A DNA stretch of 64,000 bases from Syngnathus acus (Eukaryota; Chordata; Actinopteri; Syngnathiformes; Syngnathidae): positions 8,547,553-8,611,552 of the forward strand of contig NC_051093.1 in the NCBI RefSeq assembly GCF_901709675.1. The letters run 5' to 3'. The notes beneath the pieces were generated by a model. It searched no databases and had not been told where the DNA came from. It saw nothing but the letters and a program-made list of their open reading frames with translations. A program made the position numbers and the translations under genes. Below are positions 40,001-51,468 of the stretch, piece by piece. Numbering within the stretch: the first letter of the stretch is position 1; every line of letters starts with the position of its first letter.

Positions 40001-42815
40001 TATCTGTAAACAGTACATCCATCAAAATGAATTCACATCTCACTTTGATGAGAACATAGATGTGCACGTCAGACAAGATATTGGATATTAGTGACCTACC
40101 AACTGCCAGAATGCGGACGCTGGCGCGCTCATTTGTGGCCTTGCTAGCGCTGGAGAAACTGGGATCATGCCGCAGTCGCGGTAAATACTATACAATGAAG
40201 TTACGTGCCGCTAATTAACTGGGTAAGTACGCAACTACCATGAGGTTCCTTTCGGCCCTCCCGGGTGCACAAAGGTTGTCGAGCATTGCGTTAACTCAAA
40301 GTACTGCTGCGTTTTCTATTCTGCTATGGCTATGACAGTCCATCTGCAGCGCTAAACAAGCTCTGAACAGCAATCCAAGGTGGCTTTAACAAAAAAGGGC
40401 AGAGTCACTGGGTACCATTAAATACGCTAGTGTTCACGGGTGCGTTCAATGGTCAAAGTTGTAAACGTAACTAAGTTCTTGGAAAGCACCTGGGGCTTGC
40501 CAGTAAAAAAAAGGCTTTTCCCATTGAACGTAGCTCCTCTTCCCTATATAGGAGATGGAGGGTGGAAAGAAATCTTACCCATCATACAAACCCATTATAC
40601 CAACCATACACTGAGCAGTGGTAGTAGGGTGTAGATGTATCATAAGCATCATCATCTGCCAGCCAGCTCTGGCCAATAGCCATCACAGATTGGCGGCTGC
40701 AGTGGCAATGAGAATAACACACAGTTAATATGTTGTTTAACCCCGCCTCCCCACTCAATTTATTCTTTCCTTGACTACATTGCTGTGATCAGCAACTCTG
40801 GTCTTGCAGAGCTAATGCCACCAGCATCCTAGACGATGTCAGTGTGAGATGACCACCCACCTGTCCAATCAGACAGTTTTGCATTGTGGCATCAAAACCA
40901 AATTCAGATACATCAATGTGGTGAAATTTAGATTCGATTCAAATCTCACCATGACCAGGGTTGAAGACCACATTTTTTATTTTTAAAATCCCACTCTTAA
41001 GTTGGGGTTCCACAAAAATCAATGGATATTTCCAAGAGCTACCCCATTCGATGAGTGACTAGTCTAACCTTGTGCTTACCAATTGAGTCCAACCAGCAGA
41101 GTTGCTCTTCCACAGAGCTACTTCACCTAACAGTTAAAAGACAACGCCCTTTGACAGGCAAAGAGGTTCAGGTTCACAGATGACGCACACTACCTCTGGG
41201 TCCACCCACTTTCCCCCTCTGAATGAAGCAGTCCCCTCCTCAACCAAACCATCAGTCAACTGATGACACGCAACAAACACAGACACACAAACAGCACGCA
41301 ACCACTGAGACTGTTTTTGTCATGCAAAATGTGGAACATGATGTGCAAGAACTGATGGTTTCCCAACTTTGATCCAAATTTGTTATTTATATGGGACTGG
41401 TCCTCATCCAACATATTAAGACCAACCTCCCCCCAAAAAATGCAAGAAAGGTTGGTGCCAATAGATGACCCAACCTGAATGTAAATTGTGATGAATATTT
41501 TTTTGCTACCAGTGCTATAATTGTACTCACAGTGCATGTCACGCTCATGCTCGTACTCAATGAAGGCATATCCACGAGGCTTCCCTGTCCTCTTGTTGTA
41601 GACGATGTAGATCTGCAAGTGACAGGCACATTATCATTAGTGTTTGGCTGGTCATGAGAGGCGTGACTGTACAAACTAATGCAATACCGGGCGAGTTAAC
41701 TTACACGCTTAATGGGACCATAGACTTCGAACTCACGGCGAAGCTTGGACTCTGTAGTATCGTAGTTCTAGGGCAAAGAAAACGTTTCTCAGAAATAGTT
41801 GTACTAGGTTCATCTTGTTTTTTCTTTTTCAATTACTTCACTGGTTCTTCTATATCAAACAATTTTCTTTAGGTTCATTTACCTGACATGTTTCGGCGGG
41901 TTCTTCCTGATGAAGGCGGAAGAACCCGCCGAAACATGTCAGGTAAATGAACCTAAAGAAAATTGTTTGATATAGAAGAACCAGTGAAGTAGTTTCTCAG
42001 AAATATTCTTGCAGAAATCACCACACTGATGTTAGAACACTTGGCCATTATTTCAACATACTCACCACTCTTGCCACAAACAATGTCTTGAAGGCATCCC
42101 CTTGCGCATTTGGGTCATTATGCGGGTCCCCTAAAAAAATACAAATCAGAAACTGTATTCAAGCCCAGAGGGCATTACCAGCTCAGATATATTGTCATTT
42201 GTCAATGAAGACACTTACAAAGTTTCAGTTCCGTCTCCACCACTGTTTGTCTTCTTTCAATTTTCTCTCGCCTCTGCAAATAAACAATTTGCATAAAATG
42301 GGTCATTGACAGTGATATCGGCAAATTCGACTGCCTCCTTTTGCTTGTGTGCCTGCAAATATGCAGCTATGCATTGTGGGTAAAATGACAAACAGTAAAA
42401 GTCTATATATGCATGTCAAATGGTATATTGAGAAACAATGTGTTATATACAATTTTTAAATCTTCAAATTCGTCTTGCAAATGTTTTTTAAGTTCCAACC
42501 GCACCTTTCTCTCCAACCTCTCTTCACGAGTCTCAGCCCTTGTTGGTGGAGGGGCATCTCTCGGATCCTAATCACAATGTAAAAAAATAATAATAATAAA
42601 CGTATGCATTTTTCCTTCCAAGGTACACCGTAAAGTAACATTGCTGTCATAAGTGATAGGCTTTCAACCTCAAAGTGCCTGATGAACGGGGCGATGCCAC
42701 AGTAAGGTTGGTTGTGGTGTTTCTCGTGTGGCAACTTCTCCAGTTGAGGCAGAAACGGGATTGGGTCCCGCGGGGCGAAGAGCGCCAGAAGGTTCGGGGG
42801 TAGAAACTGCGTCAT
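37021..42815 (-). CDS. snrnp70: U1 small nuclear ribonucleoprotein 70 kDa
   Basis: U1-70K binds stem-loop I of U1 snRNA and helps define 5' splice sites in the nucleus. Coding exons in transcript order: 42815-42669, 42567-42505, 42273-42219, 42130-42066, 41767-41705, 41612-41531, 38127-38026, 37940-37841, 37762-37021; 472 aa in frame. The N-terminus [18 protein letters not shown] is diagnostic. The RRM follows ([20 protein letters not shown] as RNP2 side, [17 protein letters not shown] as RNP1, [14 protein letters not shown]), then a GGLGG-type linker and a long Arg/Asp/Glu/Ser-rich tail. The 3.4-kb intron between 41531 and 38127 interrupts the RRM and holds a candidate poison exon. ATTAAA-type poly(A) signals occur near 36648. 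The gene is divergent from lin7b, as the two are neighbours in human. Confidence 0.96.
38757..38769 (-). other. two further donor-like motifs downstream of the candidate poison exon
   Basis: The minus strand reads GGTAAGCAGGTAAAA, two overlapping 5' splice-site matches in the same intron. Confidence 0.4.
38994..39214 (-). other. candidate poison exon with four tandem 5' splice sites in the snrnp70 intron
   Basis: On the snrnp70 strand, a T-rich tract ending TTAGATCAG (acceptor at 39215-39216) precedes 25 nt and then four donor-like words: GTAAGG at 39184-39189, 39127-39132 and 39070-39075, and GTAAGT at 38988-38993. Each is preceded by GGGGTT and a TG. Joined to the upstream exon (phase 1), the reading frame meets TAA within the first donor word, so use of donors 2-4 gives a premature stop; use of donor 1 shifts frame. 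Inference from sequence only. Confidence 0.5.
41798..41991. mobile_element. fold-back insertion with 14-bp target duplication
   Basis: Insertion in a snrnp70 intron flanked by direct repeats GTTTCTCAGAAATA (41784-41797 and 41992-42005). Most of it is a perfect palindrome. The long target duplication argues for a retro-type insertion, perhaps a Penelope-like element remnant; no coding part is present. Confidence 0.6.
41835..41990. repeat. perfect palindrome, 73-bp arms, 10-nt loop
   Basis: Arms 41835-41907 and 41918-41990 are exact reverse complements around TGATGAAGGC. The transition carries CTGATGA (41907-41913), a GGCGG/CCGCC helix and CGAAACATGTC, words shared with hammerhead ribozyme cores. 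Confidence 0.95.
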
Positions 42816-43680
42816 TTTTCACCTGGACAGCCAAATTACATGTTAACATTTGATAGTAATAACGACAATAATAATGATAAACAATGCGTCAGGCCTACGG
42901 TGACCACAAAGGAAGCTATGTTTGTTAGCTTCACGTGCTAACTAGCAAGCCGCTCGCGTCCGCCTGAGAACGGGCGCGACAAAATTATTTTAATTTAATT
43001 TTTACGAATCATTTTTATTTAAAACGACTACAAACCATTATAAATAAATCCTCACGGTGTGGCGAGTCTTTAATTTCGCTCGCTCAACACTCGACTAATT
43101 CGTGTTCAGCTAAGCTAACATGGCTATGTTAACAAGAAGCATGGAACATTCCTACCTCTCACTCATCCAACGTCGAAAGACGAATTACACCATCAAACTG
43201 AAACTGACATGGAAGACGCACAAAGGCCTAATGGGTTTAGGTGATTTGGGTTTCGTATGTAAGAACAAATGTTGCCAAGATAACCTAAACGCAGTGCGAC
43301 AAGTAGTACAACCAGTGCGTATCTTGTGTCTGCAGAACTTCTGCTAAATTAAAATGGCGGAATGCCGTATAGTAGTCAGAGCCGTCGTAAATTAAGGCGC
43401 GTTCATGTGAGCATGTGGTCACGTGTTGAAAATGGCTGGATGGGCTTGACGTCATTACGTACGCGCACACCCCCGCGTATACGTCACCACTCATCCGCTC
43501 GTAAAGCGCTTCTCCTGTCTTTGCGCTGCACTTGCCTGTACTCGCTCCCCACTCCCCCGGTCCGACGTCTCCCTAACAATGGAGCAGGCGATGCTGTGAA
43601 GAAGAGACGGTTTGACAAACAAGCAGGCCAGCACGCGCACTATGATGTCCTCTTACTACCATCCAGCCAAGGATACAGAC
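42816..43680. promoter_or_regulatory. bidirectional promoter region of snrnp70 and lin7b
   Basis: 865 bp between divergent start codons with CpG-bearing stretches. Contains a full cAMP-response element TGACGTCA at 43447-43454 and a TCACGTG E-box-like site near 43419. A CCAG acceptor just before the snrnp70 ATG shows a non-coding first exon to the right. A second TGACGTCA lies in lin7b intron 1 at 43937-43944. Confidence 0.55.
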
Positions 43681-44963
43681 ATGGCGGCCATGGCTGAACC
43701 GCTCTGCTTAGAAAGAGGTACAATACCGTGCGCCATACTAGAATAATGTCTTGTCGATATCAATCTTATCAATTACAGATATCGAACATCGTTTTAATCT
43801 ACGAAAATCTCATAGCAATTTATTTGCAAACTGTGATAATAAATCATCACAAATTAATATTTTGCAATTGTAAAACGATGTGCTGATTGGGTTACCATAC
43901 GTACAGAACAGGTATGCATATAACAAACTGTGTTGATGACGTCATCCATATCGCTTTAATGATGACTATTTGCTTGCATCCGTTAGATGTGTCTCGGGTG
44001 ATTGAGCTGTTGGACCGACTCCAGCGCAGAGGTGAATTGCCTCCTCCCAAATTACAGGCCCTGCAAAGAGTGCTGCAAAGCAAATTTTGCGCTGCTATCA
44101 GAGAGGTATGAAACTATGCAAAGTTCTTTTTTTTTAAATTGTATAATGCATCAAAATTCTTTTAGATTAAGTGTGTCTTTGTTCTCTTTGTCAGGTGTAC
44201 GAGCAGCTGTATGACACTCTCGACATTGTCGGAGGACCAGAGGTGCGAGCGCAGGCGACAGCCAAGGTATTACAAGCTAACGAAATACAAATCGTATGAT
44301 GTGTTTTACAATGCACGAGTCGAGCTTTATTTGAGCATTTTTTAACAATATCATTTTCATCCTGACTAGGCCACCGTGGCAGCGTTTGCTGCCAGCGAGG
44401 GCCACGCTCATCCACGGGTGGTGGAGCTGCCCAAGACAGACGAGGGTTTGGGTTTCAATATCATGGGGGGCAAAGAGCAGAACTCCCCCATCTACATCTC
44501 CAGAGTGATACCCGCCGGGGTGGCTGATCGTCAGGGGGGCCTGAAGAGAGGAGACCAGCTGCTATCTGTCAATGGCGTGGTAGGAATCCGCTAAGTAGTT
44601 TGTTGTACTACCAATACCTTCAAATTAGGTTGGTATCAGCATTCGGCCATCCCTAATTAAGATTTATGGAAAAATATTATGTCTTTGTGGCTGTGCAGAC
44701 TGTGGAGGGGGAGCACCATGAGAAGGCTGTGGAGCTGTTGAAGGCCGCCCAGGGCTCTGTCAAGCTGGTGGTGCGTTACACCCCAAAGGTCCTTGAGGAA
44801 ATGGAAGCTCGCTTTGAGAAAATGAGGACTGCCCGAAGACGACAACAACATACAAGCTACACGTGAGAGCAGTCGATTGTTGATTTACAAATGAAGCCTT
44901 CCTATTTTTGTCAATCTTGCTGTCTCTCTCTCACTTTGCAGTTCTCTGGAGTCCAGAGGCTAG
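43681..44963 (+). CDS. lin7b: LIN7 homologue B, L27/PDZ scaffold protein
   Basis: Small scaffold of the LIN2-LIN7-LIN10 complex that sorts receptors and channels to basolateral or postsynaptic membranes. Six exons: 43681-43717, 43987-44105, 44195-44266, 44370-44579, 44699-44862, 44942-44963; 207 aa, the exact usual length. L27 domain at about residues 12-65 ([33 protein letters not shown]). PDZ at about 90-175 with ligand loop LGFNIMGG and [13 protein letters not shown]. The C-terminus SLESRG favours LIN7B over A and C. ATG at 43681 (second ATG at 43690). Adjacent to snrnp70 as in human 19q13.33. Confidence 0.95.
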
Positions 44964-45424
44964 GTCGTCCAACATCTCGGTCACATCATCACCCATCCTA
45001 CCTGACTCACGTGTCCCACTTGGAGGCATGACTAGAGATGACAAGTAGTAAACCAAAGTAGCCTACTAACGCCTGCTACCTGAAATGAAGCCAAACATTG
45101 CCGTTTGGGTTTATCCTTTCCCTCCTTTTGCCTATTTCTTAGAAAAATGCAGTGATGGCTTGTAGCGGTGTAAAATCTTCTCCAACAACATAAATGTAAT
45201 GTACTATACATGCTACGTGACTTGACTAGATCAGATTTGTGCATCCGTCCAGTATGTGGTCCATTGTGTGAAGTTTGAGGAAGTGTGTGTTTAAAAAAAA
45301 AAACACAGAGGCCTTCGAGACCTTTTCTGTGACAAATGTCCCAATCGAGGGTTGACCTTTAGGCATTAGCAAAAACTATCCTCCGTGGCTGCTACATGTG
45401 ATTTTAAATGTTATCTTGTCGTTA

Positions 45425-45430
45425 TTTATT
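45425..45430 (-). terminator. hydroxyacid oxidase poly(A) signal AATAAA
   Basis: Minus-strand AATAAA about 210 bp beyond the oxidase stop. It lies to the left of the lin7b signal, so the two convergent 3'UTRs should overlap. Confidence 0.6.
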
Positions 45431-45452
45431 TGCTTATTTGATTTACTCATGA

Positions 45453-45458
45453 AATAAA
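45453..45458 (+). terminator. lin7b: lin7b poly(A) signal AATAAA
   Basis: First canonical signal, about 490 bp past the lin7b stop. Confidence 0.65.
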
Positions 45459-45636
45459 TGGCGTCAGTCAAACACTTTTCAACATTTTTCCAAATATAGA
45501 GATGAATTTTACATATATAATCTGCATTGGGGTGACATGAATAGGATCGATGTGAAGAGGAGAAGACATTTCTTGTACCCTCAGCAATGACTCGACTATA
45601 TTTCAAAATCAACAGAGCAGTTATGCAGCCATGGTG

Positions 45637-47698
45637 TTAAATTCTTGAGGTGACCTCTACTCTTCTCACCAAGGATCTGCTCACCTCCGATAGGGAGCGA
45701 CAACCTGCTCACATAAAGACAAATTATTAGATGTGTTTTGTTTTGCAAGTGTGTGTGTGTGTTTTACCTGCTAAGCCCATCGCTAGTTTCAGCTCATCTT
45801 TAAGAAGTTGCAGAACTGCAATAACACCTTGTTCCCCCTGAACACAAAATATTTTGCACAGTTCACTTTATTCCAACAATTAGTTACACTTTAATGACGA
45901 ACTACAAGTGGCTTGACTCGGTCCACCTGACAGGAGAGACCCCACAGCACAGGCCGACCAATGAAGACGGCCTTCGCTCCCAAGGCGAGCGCCTTCAGGA
46001 CGTCGGTCCCTCGTCTCACTCCACCATCCAGGTAGACATCGCATCTACCTTTTACCGCCCCCACAACCTCTTCCAACACGTCAAGCTACACAAACACACA
46101 CCAAAGTGGCTCGTTATATCATTAATCAATTGCTCTTTCTGGTCCTGAAGCAAATAGAACAAAATGCAAGGTTGTAAATGACAAATGATAAATAATGATA
46201 ATATTAATTAAATCAAATGGGGCGAAGGGGAATTATAAATGTTTTATTCACAACAGTAGATCCATGTGTGTATGTGGGAGGGGGTGGGGGCGGGCGGTTA
46301 CAGAATAATAATTTAAAAAATCCAATTAGCGTCTATTATTATTATCATTTACAATACACATCAAGCACACAAAAACACACCGTGGCAGGAACCCCATCCA
46401 GCTGTCGAGCTCCATGATTGGAAACCAATATGCCATCAACACCATAGTTCACAGCCCTGGCAGCATCCTCCCCTGAAAACACACACCCACTTATTTCACA
46501 TCAACCAGTTTCTTCTCACTGGTCACAAAAAGCGCCGTTAAAACTATTACCAGTTAGCACTCCTTTCACAATCACAGGCAAGTGTGTGTTTTTCTTCAGC
46601 CAGGTAATGTCATCCCAGCAGAGGGAGGGATCGATGGCTTTTGCTACATAAACAGCCAAGCCGCTATCACTGCCATAGTCTCCTTCTGAGAAAGCTAAGG
46701 AGTCTGTTGAGAAGTTTGACAATCTGGAATACAAAATACAATCCAAGTATATAGGCATGCTCTTTGTTCCGAGCGGTGGGTAAAAAAAAGTCCTACCTCA
46801 GATGTGGGGGCAGTTTAAAGCAGTTCCTCATGTCCTCCAGCCTCCTCCCCAGGTACGGCGTATCCACGGTGACGAAGATGGCCTTGTAACCCGCCTCCTC
46901 TGCTCGGCGGACCAACGAGAGCGTGAGTTCTCTGTCCTTGTAGATGTAAAGCTGCAGCCACAGCACACCACCCACGCCTGGCGAAGTGGTCATGGCTGAC
47001 ATCACTTCCTCGATTGTGGAGGTGGCCCATGAGCTCAGCATCATCCCCGTCCCCACCGCTTGGCACGCTGGGAGGAAATTCCGATTGTCACAGACGAGCC
47101 ATTGAATTCACTTGAATAAAATGAAACTTTTAAAAAGAAGCTGAGGAATTTCATTTAGACAAAACCAGTGCTTTGCCACCATCTTGTGGCATCTTACTGT
47201 CAAGGGGAAAAGTGAGTTGGATCACATGTCTGTTTCAAAGTCCAGTCTAAAGAACTTTTGTCACTGTCCAAATGGACGTAGCCGTATATGATGATAGCAT
47301 TTGAGAAAGTTCTAGCTAGTAGCGTACCTCTTGCAGTGGCTGTCTCGCCGTCTGGATGAGCCATCCTCTGCATAGCGGTGGCTGCAACACACAGGGGCAT
47401 GTTGAGCTTGTGGCCCAACACCGACAAACTCAGATCCACACTGGAAACGTCCCTCAACACCCGAGGGATCAGGCGCCACCTACAAGCATTTGGTTAATAA
47501 TGATTAAACACAACTTCTTCAAATAAAAAAAATAAAAGTCTCATTGGAGCACGTGTTGTACCTTTTGAAGGCCGCCACATTGTCAGCCAGTGTGATCTGC
47601 TCCTCTGCTCCAGAACTGTAGTAGTCATAGACAGCTTTAGGAAGAACCTTTCTGGCTTCCACCTCAAAGTCGGACACACACACTCGCTGCCCTGACAT
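45637..47698 (-). CDS. peroxisomal FMN-dependent 2-hydroxyacid oxidase (HAO1/HAO2 family)
   Basis: Oxidises 2-hydroxy acids such as glycolate or longer-chain substrates to 2-oxo acids, producing hydrogen peroxide. Eight exons in transcript order: 47698-47562, 47479-47328, 47067-46797, 46723-46551, 46472-46381, 46085-45927, 45837-45768, 45704-45637; 373 aa. TIM-barrel landmarks: [55 protein letters not shown], catalytic His and Arg in [17 protein letters not shown]-phosphate site [19 protein letters not shown]. The C-terminus is SRI, a peroxisomal targeting signal 1. Overall it is closer to HAO1-type sequence, but the paralogue (hao1 or hao2) is not certain. Convergent with lin7b. Confidence 0.92.
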
Positions 47699-48222
47699 TG
47701 CTGCTGAAGCTCAGTTTAGTCGTGCTCACTGAGGTATAGCAGATAGAAAGAACCAGGCCAGACGGTGGTAGACAGAGCCGTAATCATTAACCGACCGGAG
47801 ACAGAGTCTCTTTCTCTGTTTATTTTAGTAAATGGTTGCACAAAAATACAACACAGTTATTTTTCATCTTTTCACAAAGTCTTTTAGATGGTAAAATCCC
47901 AGTGATGAAGTTGAACAATGGATAAGTCTTTCATGGTTTAAGTTTCGTGTATTAAATATAATGCAATATAATATATTATAATAACATAAAATAAATAATA
48001 AAACAAATTAATAAAAATAATATAGTAAAATATTGTGTCTTGTGTGACAGGAGAAATAATCGGAATTAGTGTTTTGGTGGTTCGATTATCCCGATTTTTT
48101 TTCTACAGTTAATAACTTTTGTTGTTCTAAACCTAATATATCAATGTGACTAAATGTGCATGATGTTAACTTGAGCCCATTCCAGGGTCTAACCCAGTTC
48201 CAGCTCAGTCGTGACATTGCTC
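47699..48222. other. gap between oxidase promoter and LRR gene 3' end
   Basis: AT-rich (47940-48040 nearly pure A/T). Should contain the oxidase 5' flank and the LRR gene 3'UTR; no clear poly(A) signal picked out. Confidence 0.4.
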
Positions 48223-49971
48223 TCAGGATGGAGGACCTTGTGTGTGGTTTTGGGATTCAGTGTCCCAGTTCTTGCCATGGTTCCTCTTCCTGTTGCGTTC
48301 TGCCATGACCACGGCTGCCACCACCGTGACCAGCACGGTGACGGTGATGACCAGTACGGTGGCGGTCTCTGCGATGCACAATTGGCTGTCTACCCAAGCC
48401 AGAGAAGCCCCGGCCAGCTGTGGCGGCTGGTGACAGGTCACGTTGCGGTAGTCGTCGATGTGGAGATGGCGAACGTGAAGGATCTTGCTGAAGACGCGGT
48501 GCAGATCACAATCGCAACTCCAAGGGTTCCCTGCGGGTTGGGGAAAAACGCACAACAAAATAAAAGCAGCACTTGAATTTGATTTGCTCATTTTCAACCA
48601 ACAAGACAAATAATGAGTGAATACCTGCTAGCTGGATGTGCGTCGCTGTTGTGTGAAGACTGAGGAAGGTTTTGAATTTCAAGTGACGCAGGTTGTTTCC
48701 CTCCAGAGCGAGAACTGCCAAGTTATAGAGAGGAGACAGAGCCTTCGTGTCAATCCGGGAAATGTTGTTGTGACTCAGCTGGAGCACCTACGCAGGCAGA
48801 CAGACAAGTTATGGAACAGGGTTTCCCTACAGAATCATCTTGTGGGTTTTTCTTTTTACCTCCAGTCCGGGCAGCATATCGAGGCTCCCTTGGAGCACTA
48901 CGGAGAGTCTATTGTTGTGCATGTAGAGCTGCCTGAGCCTTGTGAGCCCCCTGAACACACCCGGGCCCAGTGAGACTAGATGATTACGACTCAGGTCCAG
49001 TTTCTCAACGTTGTCCAGATACTCAAAGCTGACGTAGAAGAAGGAAACAGATGACTTCGTGTGAGGGAATATAACGATGATGGAAATGTTCAGTGATATG
49101 ATGGGACAGAAATCTAGTTCATAGGTGTCAAACCCAAGGCCCGAGAGCCGTATACGGCCCACCACATCATTTTACGTGGCCCGCGAAGGCAAATTTTGCA
49201 TCGACTTTGTGTCATGACTAAAATTACAAATTGTCTTCACTTTTGAAAAATAGAGCAGCATTTTTTATGACCATTCATCTTTTGCTACTACTTGCTTTGT
49301 TGTTTTGCTTTTTATTTAAAATCATCAATCCATCTAGAAAAATAAACTGGATTCAGGATCCACCTTGCCGACTAAGAAGCAGATCTGATGGTGAGCTAAA
49401 ACCTTTTTATAAAACTAAAGTCCTGAAATGAAGAGCGCATCTAGTCAAGTGTGTAACACCTGAATGCAGACAGATGATGTAAGTTGTTGCGCTCCAGTCG
49501 CAGCTCCTTGAGTCCAGACAGGCTCACTGAGAAGTCAGCAGGTAGACTAGTAAGCTGGTTCCCACTGAGATCCAGCTTCTCCAGGTAAAACAGTGAAAAA
49601 AATGCCTGTGGATATGCAAAAAATTAAATAAAAATGATTGTCCGCTCACTCAAATCTCTGTATTATCTGTCCTCCATTACGACCTGTGGTTGAAGAGCTT
49701 CTATCTGACTGTTAGCCAGCACCAGCACCCGTAAGGACCACAACCCAGTGAAGGCTCTGCTACAAATTTCACTCATATTGTTTCCTCCCAACTCCAGGAG
49801 CCAGGTGCCGTGCGGGAGACCCCTGGGAACGTGTTCCAGCCCACGCTCACGGCAATCCACCAAGTCGCTGTGCTCGTAACAAAGGCAGCGGCGGGGACAT
49901 AACCGTGTGCACGCCACCCAAGGGAAAAAGAAGGAAGGCCAACCGAGTAGAAGAAGGCCGAGGAGACGCAT
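48223..49971 (-). CDS. leucine-rich-repeat single-pass membrane protein
   Basis: Not assigned to a named family member. Five coding exons in transcript order: 49971-49684, 49605-49460, 49028-48860, 48787-48625, 48530-48223; 357 aa. Signal peptide MRLLGLLLLGWPSFFF, cysteine-rich LRR N-cap (CPRRCLCY, DLVDCRERGLEHVP), about eight LRRs (LEKLDLSGNQLTSLP, VEKLDLSRNHLVSLG, VLQLSHNNISRID), LRR C-cap (NPWSCDCDLHRVF with later cysteines), one membrane helix (TATVLVITVTVLVTVVAAVV) and a short basic tail. The layout resembles LRTM or LRRC-type cell-surface adhesion proteins. No Ig or fibronectin domain. Confidence 0.85.
49120..49215. repeat. interspersed repeat in an intron of the LRR gene
   Basis: GTGTCAAACCCAAGGCCCG followed by GGCCCACCACATCATTTTA and GTGGCCCGCGAAGGC. 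I recognise this pattern from common teleost interspersed repeats, probably hAT-derived; exact boundaries not fixed. Confidence 0.5.
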
Positions 49972-51468
49972 GCTTCGGTGGAGAAAAGCAGAACTTGTGG
50001 AAGAGTAATGGTTACATTCTGCACTTCACTTCACCAACTCTTAAAGTCACCAAGGAGGCACCTAAGAAAAGAAAAGGTTTTCTGATCATGCATAATAACA
50101 TAATATACCGTACCACTACACACTCTGTACCCTAGTTTGGTTCAAACCATAAAACCACCTCATCTCCCATAAATAACACAATGCTTTTGGCACAGCTTTT
50201 GTCTTTTGAATGATCTGAGTGTAATTATATAATCATTATTTAAAGCGAGTGGAACAGATGGGTACAATGACAGAATACAACTAAACTCTTCATATTTCTA
50301 TTATTTGCTCAGACCCCGTTCCAGTTGTAAACAAAGAACAAGATATCATCTCCTGTCCTGAGTATATTTGTTATGATTATTATATGTCATGATTTAAAAG
50401 GTCAAAATGTAAATGGCATTGAATTCTAAACAAGGCTAAAAGTATTGATTTGATTTTGCAAAGGTGGACTCACCCTTCCGGCTGAAGGACTCCATCCTGT
50501 TGCAGAAAACATTCCAGCAAGAGACCAAATGATGTTGACGACGATGTTGATGATGAGAGAGACTTTGGTGCAGCCAGTCAGCTGTGTCAGTAATCTCTTA
50601 ATCCCTTCCAATCACCAAATGTTTCCTCTCATCCACTAAACTGGCATCTCTTCATCCAACCTCCATCCCTCCCATTTTCTCTTGATGCCGCCTGGGGGGA
50701 GAGGGGGACTTGTTGTCTCCTCCAGCCATCTGTTTCCACCATTTTCAGGTTATATAAAGACAGTTTCAGTGAAATTGGACTGGAAATATGCGAGTAGGTG
50801 TGCACTTCTGGGAAAATCCCGAAAAATCAAACTGGCCACTTCATTCGGTATACCTCACAACCTAATTCGATCTCATGCATACAAGAGTATATCATATTAT
50901 ATTATATTATATTAAATTGTATTATATTATATCATATTATTTTATATTATTATTTTAACTAATAACTACACGTGAAATGGTACCGACCCAGACCGTTTAA
51001 ATAAAGTTTTGGTATAAAAAAAAGAAAAAAGCGTGCAATGCGGAAGTAGTGACAAGTGACGCAAAACATCGCCGCACGGTGATCGGAATTGGACAGTGCT
51101 TTAAATGACAGCGTAGAATGGTAAAGAAACTCAATCAAACGCCAAGGAATATTAAAGAAAGTCAAAAAGAACTCTATTCTGAGCTAAACTGAGGCCGGGT
51201 AAGGATTTTTTTCATGCTTTGTCTTACTTCCTAGATTGACACAAAACGACATTTGACTAAAATGTACACGCACAAAGTTTCACTTAATCGTGGGGAGCAT
51301 CTGAAATCACTACTGGGAGGGCACCACAATTAGAATAGCTTCAAATCACTCACAAGCAGATCCAACCATTGTATAGTCATTGATTATAATGACCTAGATG
51401 CAGTTTGCCTCCTCTTCATGGTGATTGACAGTTGCGGCCTCATCATGTGTTGTAGGTGTGCAGTAGTC
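49972..51468. other. intergenic region, LRR gene promoter to pex12
   Basis: Contains a TATTA-rich low-complexity run at about 50888-50960. No further coding sequence seen; both genes probably have promoters here. Confidence 0.45.

Noticed and set aside
48211-48973. Plus-strand ORFs opposite the LRR gene
   Set aside because: They mirror the real minus-strand exons and lack splice or family support.
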